In this document: one piece after another, positions 1 to 9,287 of the stretch
Layout of the letters: each line of letters opens with the position of its first letter
Position numbering within the stretch: position 1 is the first letter of the stretch
Assembly (NCBI GenBank): GCA_902706205.1
Contig: CACSKA010000003.1
Span: forward strand, 248,001 to 312,000
Source of the DNA: Chryseobacterium sp. 18061
GTDB lineage: Bacteria; Pseudomonadota; Gammaproteobacteria; Enterobacterales; Enterobacteriaceae
DNA: 64,000 nucleotides
Direction of reading: 5' to 3'
Notes under the pieces: generated by a model
The model's database searches: none
The model's input: the letters and a program-made list of their open reading frames with translations, nothing else
What the model was told of the DNA's origin: nothing
Position numbers and translations under genes: made by a program

Positions 1-1089
1 GTCCACCCCACGCTGAGCGGCGGTGCAAATTGCGTGCAGCAGGTCGTCGCTTGGCACAAAGTACGGGGTGGTCATTATCAGGTATTCACGCGCAGAATAA
101 GCCGCAGTGAGCAGGGCCTGATGAATTAAGTCTTCGGGGAAACCCGGGCCGGAAGCGATGGTATGGATAGTGTGCCCACTCGCTTCTTCGAACGGCATAA
201 TATTGGCGTCCGGGGTAGGGGGCAGAATGCGTTTGCCGGTTTCGATTTCCCAGTCGCAGGAGTAGACAATCCCCATTGAAGTGGCGATTGGACCTTCCAT
301 ACGAGCCATCAAATCGACCCATTGCCCAACGCCTGCCTCCTGTTTGAAGAAGCGCGGATCGACCATATTCATGCTGCCGGTGTAGGCAATATAATTATCG
401 ATCATCACCATTTTACGATGCTGACGCAGGTCCATACGGCGCAGAAACACACGCATCAAATTAACCTTCAGTGCTTCCACCACTTCGATACCGGCGTTAC
501 GCATCATCGCCGCCCATGGGCTGCGGAAAAAGTCGACGCTACCGGCGGAATCCAGCATTAACCGGCAGTGCACACCCCGACGCGCGGCGGCCATCAACGA
601 TTCCGCAACCTGGTCAGCCATGCCACCCGGGTGCCAGATATAGAAAACCATTTCGATATTGTGACGCGCGAGCTGAATGTCGCGGATCAGCGCCTGCATG
701 ACGTCATCCGATTCGGTCAGCAACTGGAGCTGATTGCCTTTAACTCCGGCAATGCCCTGACGACGTTCGCACAGTTTGAACAGTGAGCTCGCCACCGGGC
801 TGTTAGATTCCGCAAATATATGATTGCAGGCTTTAAGATCGTTGAGCCACTTGGCGGTTGACGGCCACATCGCACGGGCACGTTCGGCACGACGCTTCCC
901 CAGATGCAACTCTCCCACGGAAAGATAGGCGATGATCCCGACCAACGGCAGAATATAAATGATCAGCAACCATGCCATTGCTGAAGGTACCGCGCGTCGT
1001 TTCATCAGGATACGTAACGTCACGCCCGCGATTAACAACCAATACCCCAGAATGACCAGCCAACTCACCACGGTGTAGAAGGTTGTCAT
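1..1089 (-). CDS. clsA: cardiolipin synthase A, C-terminal part cut by window edge
   Basis: Makes cardiolipin from two phosphatidylglycerol molecules at the inner membrane. The 363 codons present begin [10 protein letters not shown], run through two N-terminal membrane helices and the charged [17 protein letters not shown] stretch, and include the first phospholipase D (HKD) motif around [16 protein letters not shown]. The family is about 486 residues, so roughly the last quarter, with the second HKD motif, lies beyond base 1. The reading frame is open to the window edge. Next to yciY as in E. coli. Identity is near certain from the close match to E. coli ClsA. Confidence 0.95.
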   Translation of the reverse strand, partial: MTTFYTVVSWLVILGYWLLIAGVTLRILMKRRAVPSAMAWLLIIYILPLVGIIAYLSVGELHLGKRRAERARAMWPSTAKWLNDLKACNHIFAESNSPVASSLFKLCERRQGIAGVKGNQLQLLTESDDVMQALIRDIQLARHNIEMVFYIWHPGGMADQVAESLMAAARRGVHCRLMLDSAGSVDFFRSPWAAMMRNAGIEVVEALKVNLMRVFLRRMDLRQHRKMVMIDNYIAYTGSMNMVDPRFFKQEAGVGQWVDLMARMEGPIATSMGIVYSCDWEIETGKRILPPTPDANIMPFEEASGHTIHTIASGPGFPEDLIHQALLTAAYSAREYLIMTTPYFVPSDDLLHAICTAAQRGVD

Positions 1090-1226
1090 AAAAAATCCTT
1101 TTGAAAGCCTGTCGTTAAGAGTTTACGCGTACGGATTCATCTGGCAAATAAAAACAGGCGGCAAAAGACTGGTCAGCCGGGCGCAAGGGTTTATAATGTT
1201 CGCTCTTTCATCTCTGAGATGTTGAA

Positions 1227-1400
1227 ATGAAGCGTAGCAGAAACGAAGTGGGGCGCTGGCGGATGCTGAGACAAGCCAGCCGTCGCAAAGCGCGTTGGCT
1301 GGAAGCCCAGTCGCGTCGCAACATGCGTATCCACTCAATCAGAAAATGTTTGGGCGCGCGGCAGCGAAATTCACTGCTCTTCGCAATCTACGAATTCTGA
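1227..1400 (+). CDS. yciY: small basic protein YciY
   Basis: A 57-residue, very Arg-rich protein beginning MKRSRNEVGRWRMLRQ and ending SLLFAIYEF. It matches E. coli YciY in length and sequence and lies beside clsA as it does there. Its function is unknown. It is divergent from clsA and ends just before a strong bidirectional hairpin shared with yciI. In E. coli the potassium channel gene kch separates yciY from yciI; here it is absent. Confidence 0.85.
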   Translation: MKRSRNEVGRWRMLRQASRRKARWLEAQSRRNMRIHSIRKCLGARQRNSLLFAIYEF

Positions 1401-1404
1401 TAAC

Positions 1405-1440
1405 AAAAAAAGGCACCGCATGCGGTGCCTCTTGTTTTTT
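1405..1440. terminator. bidirectional terminator between yciY and yciI
   Basis: A perfect ten-base stem AGGCACCGCA/TGCGGTGCCT at 1411-1430, with an A run before and a T run after. It can stop transcription of both convergent genes. Confidence 0.85.
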
Positions 1441-1448
1441 GGGTTTTA

Positions 1449-1745
1449 TCAGAACACTTTCTTGTACGGACGCACTCTCACATTACCGTACACCGCCGCC
1501 GCAACGTACGGATCGGCTTCAGCCCAGGCCTGTGCCGCTTCCAGCGACTCAAACTCTGCAATCACCGTCGAACCGCTAAAACCGGCTGCGCCAGGATCGT
1601 TACTGTCCACAGCGGGCATTGGGCCTGCGGTCAGCAAACGGCCTTCGTCGTGCAGCAACTGCAGACGGGCAAGATGAGCAGGGCGGACCGACAAACGTTT
1701 TTCCAGAGAGTCGGCGACATCTTCAGCATAAATCACGTAAAGCAC
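1449..1745 (-). CDS. yciI: YciI family protein
   Basis: A 98-residue protein of the YciI (dimeric alpha-beta barrel) family; its biological role is not established. The GTG start at 1745 (protein beginning [17 protein letters not shown]) gives exactly the E. coli length; a longer upstream reading is unlikely. The conserved RPAHLARL and [13 protein letters not shown] segments are present; His and Asp in them are proposed active-site residues in the family. Gene order yciI-tonB (divergent) is as in E. coli. Confidence 0.9.
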   Translation of the reverse strand: MLYVIYAEDVADSLEKRLSVRPAHLARLQLLHDEGRLLTAGPMPAVDSNDPGAAGFSGSTVIAEFESLEAAQAWAEADPYVAAAVYGNVRVRPYKKVF

Positions 1746-1896
1746 GGGCACAGTCCTTATCGGTAAATAGTCGAAACACGTTATTTCAAAGCGCTGATGA
1801 CTGCAATGCAAAGATTCCTGGAGGCTTGGCAGATCGTGATAAGTGTGTTTTTTTTCGCCAACAGTGGCAGAAAGTTGACCGAAGATAAGATGGCTT

Positions 1897-1927
1897 ATTG
1901 AATATGATTGCTATTTGCATTTAAAAT
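1897..1927 (+). promoter_or_regulatory. tonB promoter with Fur-type box
   Basis: An AT-rich stretch around TTGAATATGATTGC closely resembles the Fur-regulated E. coli tonB promoter. A likely -10 TAAAAT lies at 1922-1927, with a TTGAAT -35 at 1898-1903. Iron repression is inferred from this resemblance. Confidence 0.6.
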
Positions 1928-1965
1928 CGAGGCATCATTTTTCAACTGCAGCGATTATGACTTCA

Positions 1966-2697
1966 ATGACCCTCGATATGCCTCGCCGTTTTCCGTGGCC
2001 CACGTTGCTTTCTGTGGTCATTCACGGAGCCTTAGTGGCGGGTTTACTTTATACCTCGGTACATCAGGTTATTGAACTGCCCGCACCCGCGCAGCCTATT
2101 ACGGTGACGATGGTAGCGCCAGCCGATCTGGAGCCGCCGCAGGCTGTACAACCGCCGCCACAACCGGTGGTTGAACCTGAGCCGGAGCCTGAGCCAGAAG
2201 TGGTGCCAGAACCGCCGAAAGAAGCGCCGGTGGTGATTCATAAGCCTGAGCCGAAACCTAAACCTAAACCAAAGCCGAAACCGAAACCGGTGAAAAAGGT
2301 GGAACAACCGAAACCACAGCCGAAACCGGTTGAGCCGCGTCCGGCGTCACCGTTTGAAAATTCGACGACCCAGAGCCGTCCGGCGACCAATACCGCTCCT
2401 GCGCCAAGCAAACCAGCCGTAACGGCACCTACCGGCCCACGGGCATTAAGCCGTGGTGAACCGAAGTATCCGACCCGCGCCCAGGCGTTGCGTATTGAAG
2501 GCAAAGTGCGCGTGAAGTTTGACGTTACGGCAGATGGGCGCGTGGATAATCTCGAGATCCTCTCAGCCCAACCGTCGAACATGTTTGAGCGTGAGGTAAA
2601 ATCCGCAATGCGCAAATGGCGCTACGAACCGGGTAAACCGGGTTCGGGGATTGTCATGAATATCGAATTCCGTCTCAAAGGCGTTTCGATTAACTAA
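1966..2697 (+). CDS. tonB: energy-transducing protein TonB
   Basis: Links the proton-motive force (via ExbB/ExbD) to outer-membrane receptors such as the haem receptor encoded here at 25.5-27.5 kb and the B12 system. About 243 residues: N-terminal membrane anchor ([20 protein letters not shown]), a long periplasmic spacer of Glu-Pro then Lys-Pro repeats (about residues 65-125), and a C-terminal domain with [16 protein letters not shown]. The start at MTLDMPRR follows the E. coli protein; an in-frame ATG three codons upstream (1957) is also possible. Followed by a clear terminator. The gene beyond it is yniA rather than yciA as in E. coli. Confidence 0.95.
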   Translation: MTLDMPRRFPWPTLLSVVIHGALVAGLLYTSVHQVIELPAPAQPITVTMVAPADLEPPQAVQPPPQPVVEPEPEPEPEVVPEPPKEAPVVIHKPEPKPKPKPKPKPKPVKKVEQPKPQPKPVEPRPASPFENSTTQSRPATNTAPAPSKPAVTAPTGPRALSRGEPKYPTRAQALRIEGKVRVKFDVTADGRVDNLEILSAQPSNMFEREVKSAMRKWRYEPGKPGSGIVMNIEFRLKGVSIN

Positions 2698-2714
2698 CGC
2701 AGCAATTAATAAAT

Positions 2715-2740
2715 GAAGCCCCTTTAACGGGGCTTTTTTT
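2715..2740 (+). terminator. tonB terminator
   Basis: Stem AAGCCCC/GGGGCTT followed by seven T. The end of the T run touches the yniA stop codon. Confidence 0.85.
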
Positions 2741-3596
2741 ATGCGGCCAGTACGCGATCCAGTGCCTTTTGCGCGTTCACCAGATGCTGCCCACCGAACA
2801 GAATGGCGCGGTTAAGCAGCGTGTAGAGCTGGTAAACCGGCTGCCGGTCGAGAAAATCAAGTGGCAGTGGCGAGACCGATTGATAGCCATCATAAATTTG
2901 CGGAGGTTGTTCCGGGTGCAGCGGCAGCATCGCTAAATCGCATTCACGGTCCCCCCAATAGCAGGCCGGGTCGAAAATATAGGGGCCAGACGGGCCGAGT
3001 GCACAGTTGCCAGACCACAAATCGCCGTGTAGCAACGAAGGCTGGGGCTGGTGCGAACTCAGACGCTGATGGATGTGCTCAACGATGGCATCAATGTTAC
3101 CGAACGCGAGGCCTTTTTCGGCGGCGAGCTCCAGCTGCCAGCCAATGCGCTGTTCCGCAAAGAAGGTTGACCAGCGTCGCTGCCAGGCATTGGGTTGAGG
3201 TGTGGTGGAAAGGTCGTTGTCGAAATCGAGGCCAAACTGCGGTTGCTCGCTCCACTGATGAAGACGAGCCAACTGCTGGCCGAGCAGGAAGGCGTTGTGC
3301 GCATCCAGCGGTCGGGGAGGAAGAAACTCCATCACCACAAAGCTGTAATCCCGGTCACTGCCAACGGCGTACACCTCGGGTACGGCAACGGTTTCGCTGC
3401 GCGACAGCAGGTCTAGTTGATCGGCTTCCGCGGTGAAGATGGGCAGCATTTCTCGCTCATCGCATTTGACGAAATAGTCCTGACCGCTAACGCGTAAATG
3501 CCATGCGGCGTGGATTTCTCCGCCGGGCAGTTCGTTGCGCAGCTCGATTTCGCCGTCTCCGTGCTCTTTCAACAGGCTACAGATCGCTTGCCACAT
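2739..3596 (-). CDS. yniA: fructosamine/ketosamine-3-kinase family protein YniA
   Basis: Cytoplasmic kinase-like protein of the fructosamine kinase family; the E. coli homologue's physiological substrate is uncertain. 285 residues beginning MWQAICSLLKEHGDGE. Visible kinase-fold motifs: FVKCDERE (Lys of the ATP site, N-lobe), LLHGDLWSGN (catalytic loop, Asp and Asn) and IFDPACYWGDRECDLAM (metal-binding Asp). The ATG at 3596 was chosen over an upstream in-frame start because it matches E. coli. yniA-ydiZ-pfkB all read leftward here, the same relative order as in E. coli. Confidence 0.9.
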   Translation of the reverse strand: MWQAICSLLKEHGDGEIELRNELPGGEIHAAWHLRVSGQDYFVKCDEREMLPIFTAEADQLDLLSRSETVAVPEVYAVGSDRDYSFVVMEFLPPRPLDAHNAFLLGQQLARLHQWSEQPQFGLDFDNDLSTTPQPNAWQRRWSTFFAEQRIGWQLELAAEKGLAFGNIDAIVEHIHQRLSSHQPQPSLLHGDLWSGNCALGPSGPYIFDPACYWGDRECDLAMLPLHPEQPPQIYDGYQSVSPLPLDFLDRQPVYQLYTLLNRAILFGGQHLVNAQKALDRVLAA

Positions 3597-3683
3597 GCTC
3601 TCTCTCCCCATGTTTTCTGCCAGATCATAAGGTTAGCGTATAAATGCGGTGGAAAAACTCGAACTGACGCACAACTGTGCGTT

Positions 3684-3986
3684 TTAACTTGCCGTATTGG
3701 TTGCGTTGCCCTGCAGACACTGTTCAAAGGTCACAACGCTGACGTCGGGCTGGTGGCCAATTGCGGTTTCCGCCAGGCCGGTGGTCAGGGCTTTGATATC
3801 GTCTTCACTTTGCGGACTGACGAGACCAAACGAGTTGGTGCCCAGATCGTGTACTTTACCGCCGTCGTCGCTCATCGTCAGCGTAAATCCGGCGCGTGTC
3901 AGATGGTTATTGAGCTCATTTATTTCGGTCAGCGTCTGTTCATGAAAACTGACGGTTACCACGTAACGCGTGATTTCGCCGCTCAT
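3684..3986 (-). CDS. ydiZ: conserved small protein, probably YdiZ
   Basis: A 100-residue protein of unknown function beginning MSGEITRYVVTVSFHEQ, with no signal peptide or membrane segment. A GAGG Shine-Dalgarno lies about eight bases before the ATG. The name rests mainly on position between pfkB and yniA, where E. coli has ydiZ, and on length (about 96-100 residues); I recall the E. coli sequence only roughly. Confidence 0.7.
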   Translation of the reverse strand: MSGEITRYVVTVSFHEQTLTEINELNNHLTRAGFTLTMSDDGGKVHDLGTNSFGLVSPQSEDDIKALTTGLAETAIGHQPDVSVVTFEQCLQGNATNTAS

Positions 3987-4076
3987 CGGAAACCTCGTTG
4001 TTAAGCATGGAGTTTTATAGCATAGCCGATTACCGTGATTTTTCGACTCCCGCCGCGGTTACAGCGGGAGTGACGG

Positions 4077-5009
4077 TCAGCTTCGGCACAAGTAATCGTA
4101 AATCGTTTGTGTGTTTTCCAGCGAGCACAAACGGGTGCCCTGGTTGATGGTCGCGGCACTCCCGGCGGCCACGCCGTAACGAACCATTTCTTCGAGCGAC
4201 GCGCTCTCAGCCAGTTTCAGGGTCATTGCGCCGACCATGCTGTCACCGGCCCCGACGGTGCTTTGGCTTTTAACCGGCGGCGGCACGACCTGCACGCTGC
4301 CAGTGGCGTCGGCACCCAAGGCCCCCTGTGGTCCCAATGAGACCACCACGCGTCGCGCTTTTCCGCTGCGGACAATCTCTTCGGCCGCTTTACGCACGTC
4401 ATCAGGTTGGGTTAATTCCCGCTGCACCAGTGCGCTAAGTTCTTTCTGATTCGGTTTCACCAGCTCAATGCCACCGACGTCGAGCGCGGCGGAAAGTGCG
4501 TCGCCGGAGCTGTCCACCACGCAGCGAATGCCGTGCTGCTGGGCCGATTTGATAAGCGCTACCAGCTTCGCCACGCCCACGCCCGGCGGCAGACTGCCGC
4601 TGATCACCAAAATAGCGCCGACTTCGATTTGCAGGACTTTCAGCTCAAGCTGGCGGAATTCGTCTTCATTTAGCGCAGCACCAGGCATCACAAAGCGATA
4701 CTGTTCACCGCTGGTTTCGACATGCACGTGCAGATTTTGACGCGTCCAGTCATGAGCAGAGATCGTTTGCACAGGCACCTGCTCATCAGCGAGCAGGGAA
4801 ACAAGATGCTCACCGGTGGCGCCACCGACCGGGAAAATCGCCGTGGATTTTCCGCCCAGAAACGTAATGGCGCGGGCAACGTTTATCCCTCCGCCGCCGG
4901 GTTCAAACACCGGGGCGCTACAGCGTAATTTGCCTTCAGGATAGATTTGTGGCGTCAGCGTTGCGCTGTCGAGAGAGGGTGCCAGCGTAAGCGTATAGAT
5001 GTTAACCAT
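4077..5009 (-). CDS. pfkB: 6-phosphofructokinase II
   Basis: Phosphorylates fructose 6-phosphate with ATP (minor glycolytic isozyme, ribokinase/PfkB family). 310 residues against 309 in E. coli. Motifs: N-terminal FEPGGGGINVARAITFLGG (substrate-binding glycines) and C-terminal STVGAGDSMVGAM (anion hole and catalytic Asp). A GGAGG Shine-Dalgarno precedes the start. Divergent from ydiY across a 316-base intergenic region. Confidence 0.95.
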   Translation of the reverse strand: MVNIYTLTLAPSLDSATLTPQIYPEGKLRCSAPVFEPGGGGINVARAITFLGGKSTAIFPVGGATGEHLVSLLADEQVPVQTISAHDWTRQNLHVHVETSGEQYRFVMPGAALNEDEFRQLELKVLQIEVGAILVISGSLPPGVGVAKLVALIKSAQQHGIRCVVDSSGDALSAALDVGGIELVKPNQKELSALVQRELTQPDDVRKAAEEIVRSGKARRVVVSLGPQGALGADATGSVQVVPPPVKSQSTVGAGDSMVGAMTLKLAESASLEEMVRYGVAAGSAATINQGTRLCSLENTQTIYDYLCRS

Positions 5010-5325
5010 TCGATTACCTCCATTTATGACCCAGACGAGTCGCCGATTTTATGGTCAGCGATAAGCCTGGCACCTTAAGGGGGGTTAAGAAAGTGACAAG
5101 AATATGATTTTTCGCAAATTTACAATCCCTTATGGCTGCGTTTATATATGAAAAAAAGTGCTATTTGAGATCGTTCTTATTCAAAAAATGAAACAAGAAT
5201 TCATTGCTATGTTATTCACGCCTTTTTATAATTTGTTACCTTTCTTAGGACCGCCTGTTGTTGATCCTCGCGAAAGTTTCCGGGACCGTAATGGTCTCTT
5301 TTTTTGTTGTACGGACTTATAATAA
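5010..5325 (+). promoter_or_regulatory. divergent pfkB/ydiY control region with leader hairpin
   Basis: AT-rich in the centre (5100-5240). Close to ydiY, a short stem GGGACC...GGTCTC (5282-5298) is followed by seven T, like a factor-independent terminator inside the ydiY leader (about 5281-5305). No other gene is seen. The ATG of ydiY has no strong Shine-Dalgarno. Confidence 0.45.
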
Positions 5326-6084
5326 ATGAAGCTTTTCAAGACAGTACCCGCAGTAGTTGTTCTGGCGGGGGGCCTTTTTGCGTCACTGCACGCCATGGCC
5401 GATAATACCGTTTTTACTGTCATGGACGACCCTTCCACAGCGAAGAAACCGTTTGAAGGTAAAATCAACGGCGGTTACCTGGCACAGTCTGGCAATACTA
5501 AAAGTTCTTCTCTGACTGCTGATTCCACACTGACCTGGTACGGCGATACGACAGCATGGTCGCTGTGGGGTAACGCCAGCAACACGTCTTCTAACGATGA
5601 ACGCTCGTCTGAAACCTATTCAGTCGGCGGCCGTTCGCGTTACAACATTACCGACGCTGACTATCTTTTCGGCCAGGCAAGCTGGTTGACCGACCGTTAT
5701 AACGGCTATCGTCAGCGCGATGTATTTACGGCCGGTTACGGTCGTCAGATCCTCAACGGGCCGGTCCACAGCCTGCGTTTTGAATTCGGTCCTGGTGTGC
5801 GTTACGACGAATACACCAACGGTGAAACCAAAACTCAGCCGCTGGGTTATGCTTCCGGCACCTACGCCTGGCAGATGACCGACACCACCAAATTTACCCA
5901 GGGTCTCTCGGTGTTTGGTGCAGATGACACCACCGTCAACTCAGAGACGGCGCTGGACGTTGCCATTAACGACAACTTTGGTCTGAAAGTGGCCTACAAC
6001 ATCACCTGGAACTCCGAGCCGCCATCATCGGCACCGGAGCATACGGACCGCCGCACCATGGTGACCTTAGGTTATAAGATGTAA
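5326..6084 (+). CDS. ydiY: outer-membrane beta-barrel protein YdiY (DUF481)
   Basis: Predicted DUF481 outer-membrane protein; the E. coli gene is reported as acid-inducible, role unknown. 252 residues: signal peptide ending near ASLHAMA/DN, then alternating amphipathic segments rich in Tyr, Trp and Gly typical of a beta barrel, and a C-terminal TMVTLGYKM strand. Close match to E. coli YdiY throughout (YLAQSGNTKSSSLTAD, SNTSSNDERSSE, PEHTDRRT). In E. coli thrS is its neighbour; here three extra genes intervene. Confidence 0.93.
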   Translation: MKLFKTVPAVVVLAGGLFASLHAMADNTVFTVMDDPSTAKKPFEGKINGGYLAQSGNTKSSSLTADSTLTWYGDTTAWSLWGNASNTSSNDERSSETYSVGGRSRYNITDADYLFGQASWLTDRYNGYRQRDVFTAGYGRQILNGPVHSLRFEFGPGVRYDEYTNGETKTQPLGYASGTYAWQMTDTTKFTQGLSVFGADDTTVNSETALDVAINDNFGLKVAYNITWNSEPPSSAPEHTDRRTMVTLGYKM

Positions 6085-6090
6085 TTTGTC

Positions 6091-6118
6091 AGGCCGGAGC
6101 AATCCGGCCTGATTGTTT
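6091..6118 (+). terminator. ydiY terminator
   Basis: Eight-base stem AGGCCGGA/TCCGGCCT with a short AT-rich tail (GATTGTTT). Confidence 0.7.
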
Positions 6119-6150
6119 CCGTATTACGCAAACAACTCCGCCAGTTGCGG

Positions 6151-6183
6151 AAGCACCACTGATAAAATCAGTGGTGCTTTGTA
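6151..6183 (+). terminator. second hairpin/terminator downstream of ydiY
   Basis: Long perfect stem AGCACCACTGAT/ATCAGTGGTGCT, loop AAA, followed by TTGTATT. It isolates the downstream pxpA-type gene from ydiY. Confidence 0.65.
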
Positions 6184-6286
6184 TTATTCCCGTGAAGTCC
6201 ATTTTGTGTCCCTCGTGGTAAAACGAATGAAACAGTGATAAACCGTGAGACCTTAACGAAAGGCTAACAGCCAGGAGCTCCTAGAA

Positions 6287-7063
6287 ATGTCCGTTGCGCC
6301 ATGCATTGATTTAAATAGCGATTTAGGTGAAAGCTACGGCCAGTGGATAATGGGTGATGACGCCGCAATTATGCCGCTGGTGACCAGCGCCAACGTGGCC
6401 TGCGGATTTCATGCGGGGTCACCTGCGAGCATTCTTGAAACACTGCGCGCCGCACAGCGCCTGGCCGTAAACGTCGGGGCGCATGTTTCCTACCCTGATT
6501 TGGTCGGCTTTGGTCGCCGGAATATGGATATCGCCAGCGATGAATTGACCGCCGACGTGATTTACCAAATTGGCGCTTTGCAGGGCTTAGCGGCAGCGGC
6601 GGGTACGCGCGTGCGTTACGTCAAGCCACACGGGGCGCTGTATAACACCATTGCGCATGACAAGCGTCAGGCGATGGCGGTAATCGCCGGTTTGCGGGCA
6701 GTGGATGCGTCTTTATCGCTGGTGGCATTGGCGGGTTCGGCGCTAATTGAGTGGGCGCAGGATGCGGGAGTACATACTGTGGCGGAAGCCTTTGCCGATC
6801 GCGCTTATCACCGGGATGGCTCGCTGGTTTCCCGACGTGAACCGGGAGGCGTCATTCACGACGCGAATGAGGTCGCGGAAAGAGTAGTGCGGATGATTAT
6901 CGATGGTGGGGTGATGTCCATTGAAGGCGAGTTCACTGCTATTCATGCGGATTCCATTTGCGTACACGGCGACAGCCCGGGTGCGGTGGAGATGACGCGA
7001 CAGATACGCCAGCGGCTGGATGTAGAAGGGATTGTCGTCAGAGGATTTAAGCAGGGCGCATAA
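6287..7063 (+). CDS. 5-oxoprolinase subunit A family (LamB/YcsF) protein
   Basis: LamB/YcsF family, whose characterised member PxpA works with PxpB and PxpC in ATP-dependent 5-oxoproline cleavage. 258 residues. Family signatures: [14 protein letters not shown] at the N-terminus, [44 protein letters not shown], and [10 protein letters not shown] near the end. Start ATG has an AGGAGCTC Shine-Dalgarno region. No pxpB or pxpC gene lies beside it, unlike the usual operon, so this is a solitary copy. Whether it pairs with subunits encoded elsewhere is unknown. Confidence 0.85.
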   Translation: MSVAPCIDLNSDLGESYGQWIMGDDAAIMPLVTSANVACGFHAGSPASILETLRAAQRLAVNVGAHVSYPDLVGFGRRNMDIASDELTADVIYQIGALQGLAAAAGTRVRYVKPHGALYNTIAHDKRQAMAVIAGLRAVDASLSLVALAGSALIEWAQDAGVHTVAEAFADRAYHRDGSLVSRREPGGVIHDANEVAERVVRMIIDGGVMSIEGEFTAIHADSICVHGDSPGAVEMTRQIRQRLDVEGIVVRGFKQGA

Positions 7064-7078
7064 CGCGCCCTGTCGTTG
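7052..7078. terminator. hairpin between convergent pxpA-type and channel genes
   Basis: Stem CAGGGCGC/GCGCCCTG spans the first gene's stop codon. The following T content is low (TCGTTGT), so terminator strength is uncertain. Confidence 0.45.
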
Positions 7079-7080
7079 TA

Positions 7081-8304
7081 TCAGCAGACAAGCGCCTGCG
7101 GACGAAGGTCGTTGCCGGAAGGGCGCTGATAAATGCGCAGGCCAAACTCTTCAATCACCGCATAAATATGGTCGAAAATATCGGCCTGGATCGCCTCATA
7201 TTTCAGCCATTCAACGGTATTGGTAAAGGCATATATTTCAAGCGGCAGGCCTTCAGCGCCTGGCGGAAGCTGACGAACCATCAGCGTCATGTCTTTGCGG
7301 ATTTTCGGATGCTGATGCAGGTATTCCGTCAGCCAGGCACGGAAAGCACCGATGTTAGTCATGCTTTCGCTATTGAGCACGCTCTGCGCGGCATTGCCGT
7401 TCGCCACTTTCTGACTCTGCTCTTTAAGCCACGGCTTCAGCAGATCAACCTGACCCAGACGCTGCAATTCATCGGCTGACATGAAGTGAATGCTGGTGCT
7501 GTCAATGAACACGCTACGCTTGATACGACGTCCGCCGGAAGCCGACATATAGCTCCAGTTTTTGAAAGCATCAGACACCAGTGCATAGGTCGGGATAGTG
7601 GTGATGGTGTTATCCCAGTTCTGCACTTTCACCGTCGTCAGGCCGATATCAATTACCGTGCCGTCTGCGCCGTATTTTGGCATTTCCAGCCAGTCACCCA
7701 TATGCAGCATGGTATTGGCGGAAAGCTGGATCCCGGCGACCAGGCCGAGCAGCGGGTCTTTAAACACCAACATCAACACTGCCGCCATGGCACCCAGGCC
7801 ACTAAACAGAATGGCTGGGGACTTACCAATCAGCAGGGAAATCATCAGGATAGCGACAATCGATGCTGCGACCAGCTTCACACCCTGGAAAATTCCACGC
7901 AGCGGTAGTTGCACAGAAAACTTGTACTGGTGTGACAGCTTGAGGATGACGTCCAGCAGCGAGAAGAAGGAGAGCAGGGCGAACAGCAGGATCCACAACT
8001 GTACACAGATGTTGAAAAACAGCCCCACGTGGCTGCCGGTTTCGAGATAGAAACTGAGCTGTACGCTGACAAGGATACCCTGCAAAGTCAGCGAAATGCG
8101 GTGGAATAACTTATTTTGCGTGAATATTTTCAACCACGGACGGTTACCCTGTTCCGCATGTTTTTCAATTTTTCTTAAAATGAGTCGTAAAATAAAATGC
8201 GCCACGAGTGCGGTCAGGAAAATATAACCGAACACAATAAACAGTGAGGAAGGGTTGTTCAGATCGATGCCATATCGTTGCAAGAAGGCCAGTAGGTGAC
8301 GCAT
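7081..8304 (-). CDS. mechanosensitive ion channel family protein, YbdG-like
   Basis: Inner-membrane MscS-superfamily channel most similar to E. coli YbdG (MscM). About 407 residues from the ATG at 8304 ([16 protein letters not shown]), which has a CGGAG Shine-Dalgarno; an upstream ATG at 8373 lacks one. Five hydrophobic helices lie in the first half, then the MscS pore-helix region [19 protein letters not shown] and the beta domain [19 protein letters not shown]. Probable role: relief of osmotic downshock. It is probably a paralogue, or a relocated copy, of ybdG; inferred from sequence only. Confidence 0.85.
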   Translation of the reverse strand: MRHLLAFLQRYGIDLNNPSSLFIVFGYIFLTALVAHFILRLILRKIEKHAEQGNRPWLKIFTQNKLFHRISLTLQGILVSVQLSFYLETGSHVGLFFNICVQLWILLFALLSFFSLLDVILKLSHQYKFSVQLPLRGIFQGVKLVAASIVAILMISLLIGKSPAILFSGLGAMAAVLMLVFKDPLLGLVAGIQLSANTMLHMGDWLEMPKYGADGTVIDIGLTTVKVQNWDNTITTIPTYALVSDAFKNWSYMSASGGRRIKRSVFIDSTSIHFMSADELQRLGQVDLLKPWLKEQSQKVANGNAAQSVLNSESMTNIGAFRAWLTEYLHQHPKIRKDMTLMVRQLPPGAEGLPLEIYAFTNTVEWLKYEAIQADIFDHIYAVIEEFGLRIYQRPSGNDLRPQALVC

Positions 8305-8566
8305 AAACGCTCCGGGCAAAGGCGCGTATGGTGTGGAAAAAGACAGGCGCTGGCAATCGGCAGAGTGTTTCAAGTCTTTATTTAAATTTCAATGAAAGCC
8401 GGGATTGATGCAGGTATGCCGTATTGCAGAATACTCCTAACGGGATCACACTTTATTCATGACGTAAGTCAACTAATAGGTTTTTCAGATAGCCGATATT
8501 CTCATCCATGATTAACAGGCCATCAGAGCCGAAATCAAAAATTGAAAATATGTTAATGAGGAATGC

Positions 8567-8992
8567 ATGAAAAAGTTAATGGTAATAGCATCAGTAGTGA
8601 CAGTGTTGGCAGGCTGCTCAAGCGAAGCGTCACGTAGGGCCGATTGTGAAGCGAAAGGCGTGAGTCGTGATGCCTGTTACATTGCAGAACAGAATAGACA
8701 GGCCACCATGAACAGCGCTGCGGAAAAACAGGCGCTGGAAAATGCTGAGGCCCTTTATTCGCAAAAAGCCCAGTCAGCCAAAAAGTCTCTCACCTTCACT
8801 AAGCACTTTGATGGCATGACCATCAAACGCGATGCGTCCGGCATTCTGACCGTAGACGGAAAGCCAGCGGCTCAGGATGAGGTAACGGCCGACGCGACGG
8901 CGTATTCACAAGGACTGTTCACGATAATTGCCTATAAAACAGGCAAGGTCGCAGTGATGAAAGAAGGACAATTTCAAGGGTACGCTAAATAA
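8567..8992 (+). CDS. putative lipoprotein of unknown function
   Basis: 141 residues with a clear lipoprotein signal: MKKLMVIASVVTVLAGC, lipobox LAGC, lipidated Cys17. The mature part is soluble, with two further Cys (ADCEAKG, RDACY) that may form a disulfide, an Ala/Gln/Lys-rich helical stretch (about 45-75), and a small C-terminal beta-rich region. I do not recognise the family. It stands alone between the channel gene and thrS with its own terminator. Confidence 0.75.
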   Translation: MKKLMVIASVVTVLAGCSSEASRRADCEAKGVSRDACYIAEQNRQATMNSAAEKQALENAEALYSQKAQSAKKSLTFTKHFDGMTIKRDASGILTVDGKPAAQDEVTADATAYSQGLFTIIAYKTGKVAVMKEGQFQGYAK

Positions 8993-9009
8993 CGGTGTTA
9001 ATCGTTAAT

Positions 9010-9033
9010 CAACCGCCTACGGGCGGTTTTTTA
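9010..9033 (+). terminator. terminator after lipoprotein gene
   Basis: Stem ACCGCC/GGGCGGT with T run at 9027-9032. Confidence 0.8.
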
Positions 9034-9194
9034 TTGCAAACAGGCTGTGATCGCAGCTGCGGTAAAAGCCCATGTTCTTCATTGGCTTTAATAAATAAGC
9101 AATGCCGTGTACTATGGTTGCTCGTTATCAGCAAGCGAAGGTATGTACATTTCGAATGATGTACACCTTGATGTACACAGTTTGCAGAGTGAAG

Positions 9195-9287
9195 CAAATA
9201 AAGCCCTCTAACTTGCTGATATGAATAAATAAATTATTTTTGCATGTGCTCTTTCGTGTGGGGCACCACTGTGAATAAGGATATAAA
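9195..9287 (+). promoter_or_regulatory. thrS: thrS translational operator and leader
   Basis: The leader before thrS ends CGTGTGGGGCACCAC...AAGGATATAAA, almost the same as the E. coli operator, whose stem-loops mimic the tRNA-Thr anticodon arm and are bound by ThrRS to repress its own translation. The hairpin with a CGTG loop segment just upstream of the Shine-Dalgarno AAGGA is the part seen here. Confidence 0.6.

Noticed and set aside
2170..2300. Tandem DNA repeat in tonB
   Set aside because: Codons for the Glu-Pro/Lys-Pro periplasmic spacer, a normal TonB feature.
4046..4071. Hairpin ACTCCCGC/GCGGGAGT as pfkB terminator
   Set aside because: The run after it on the minus strand is A, not T, so it does not fit a factor-independent terminator for pfkB.
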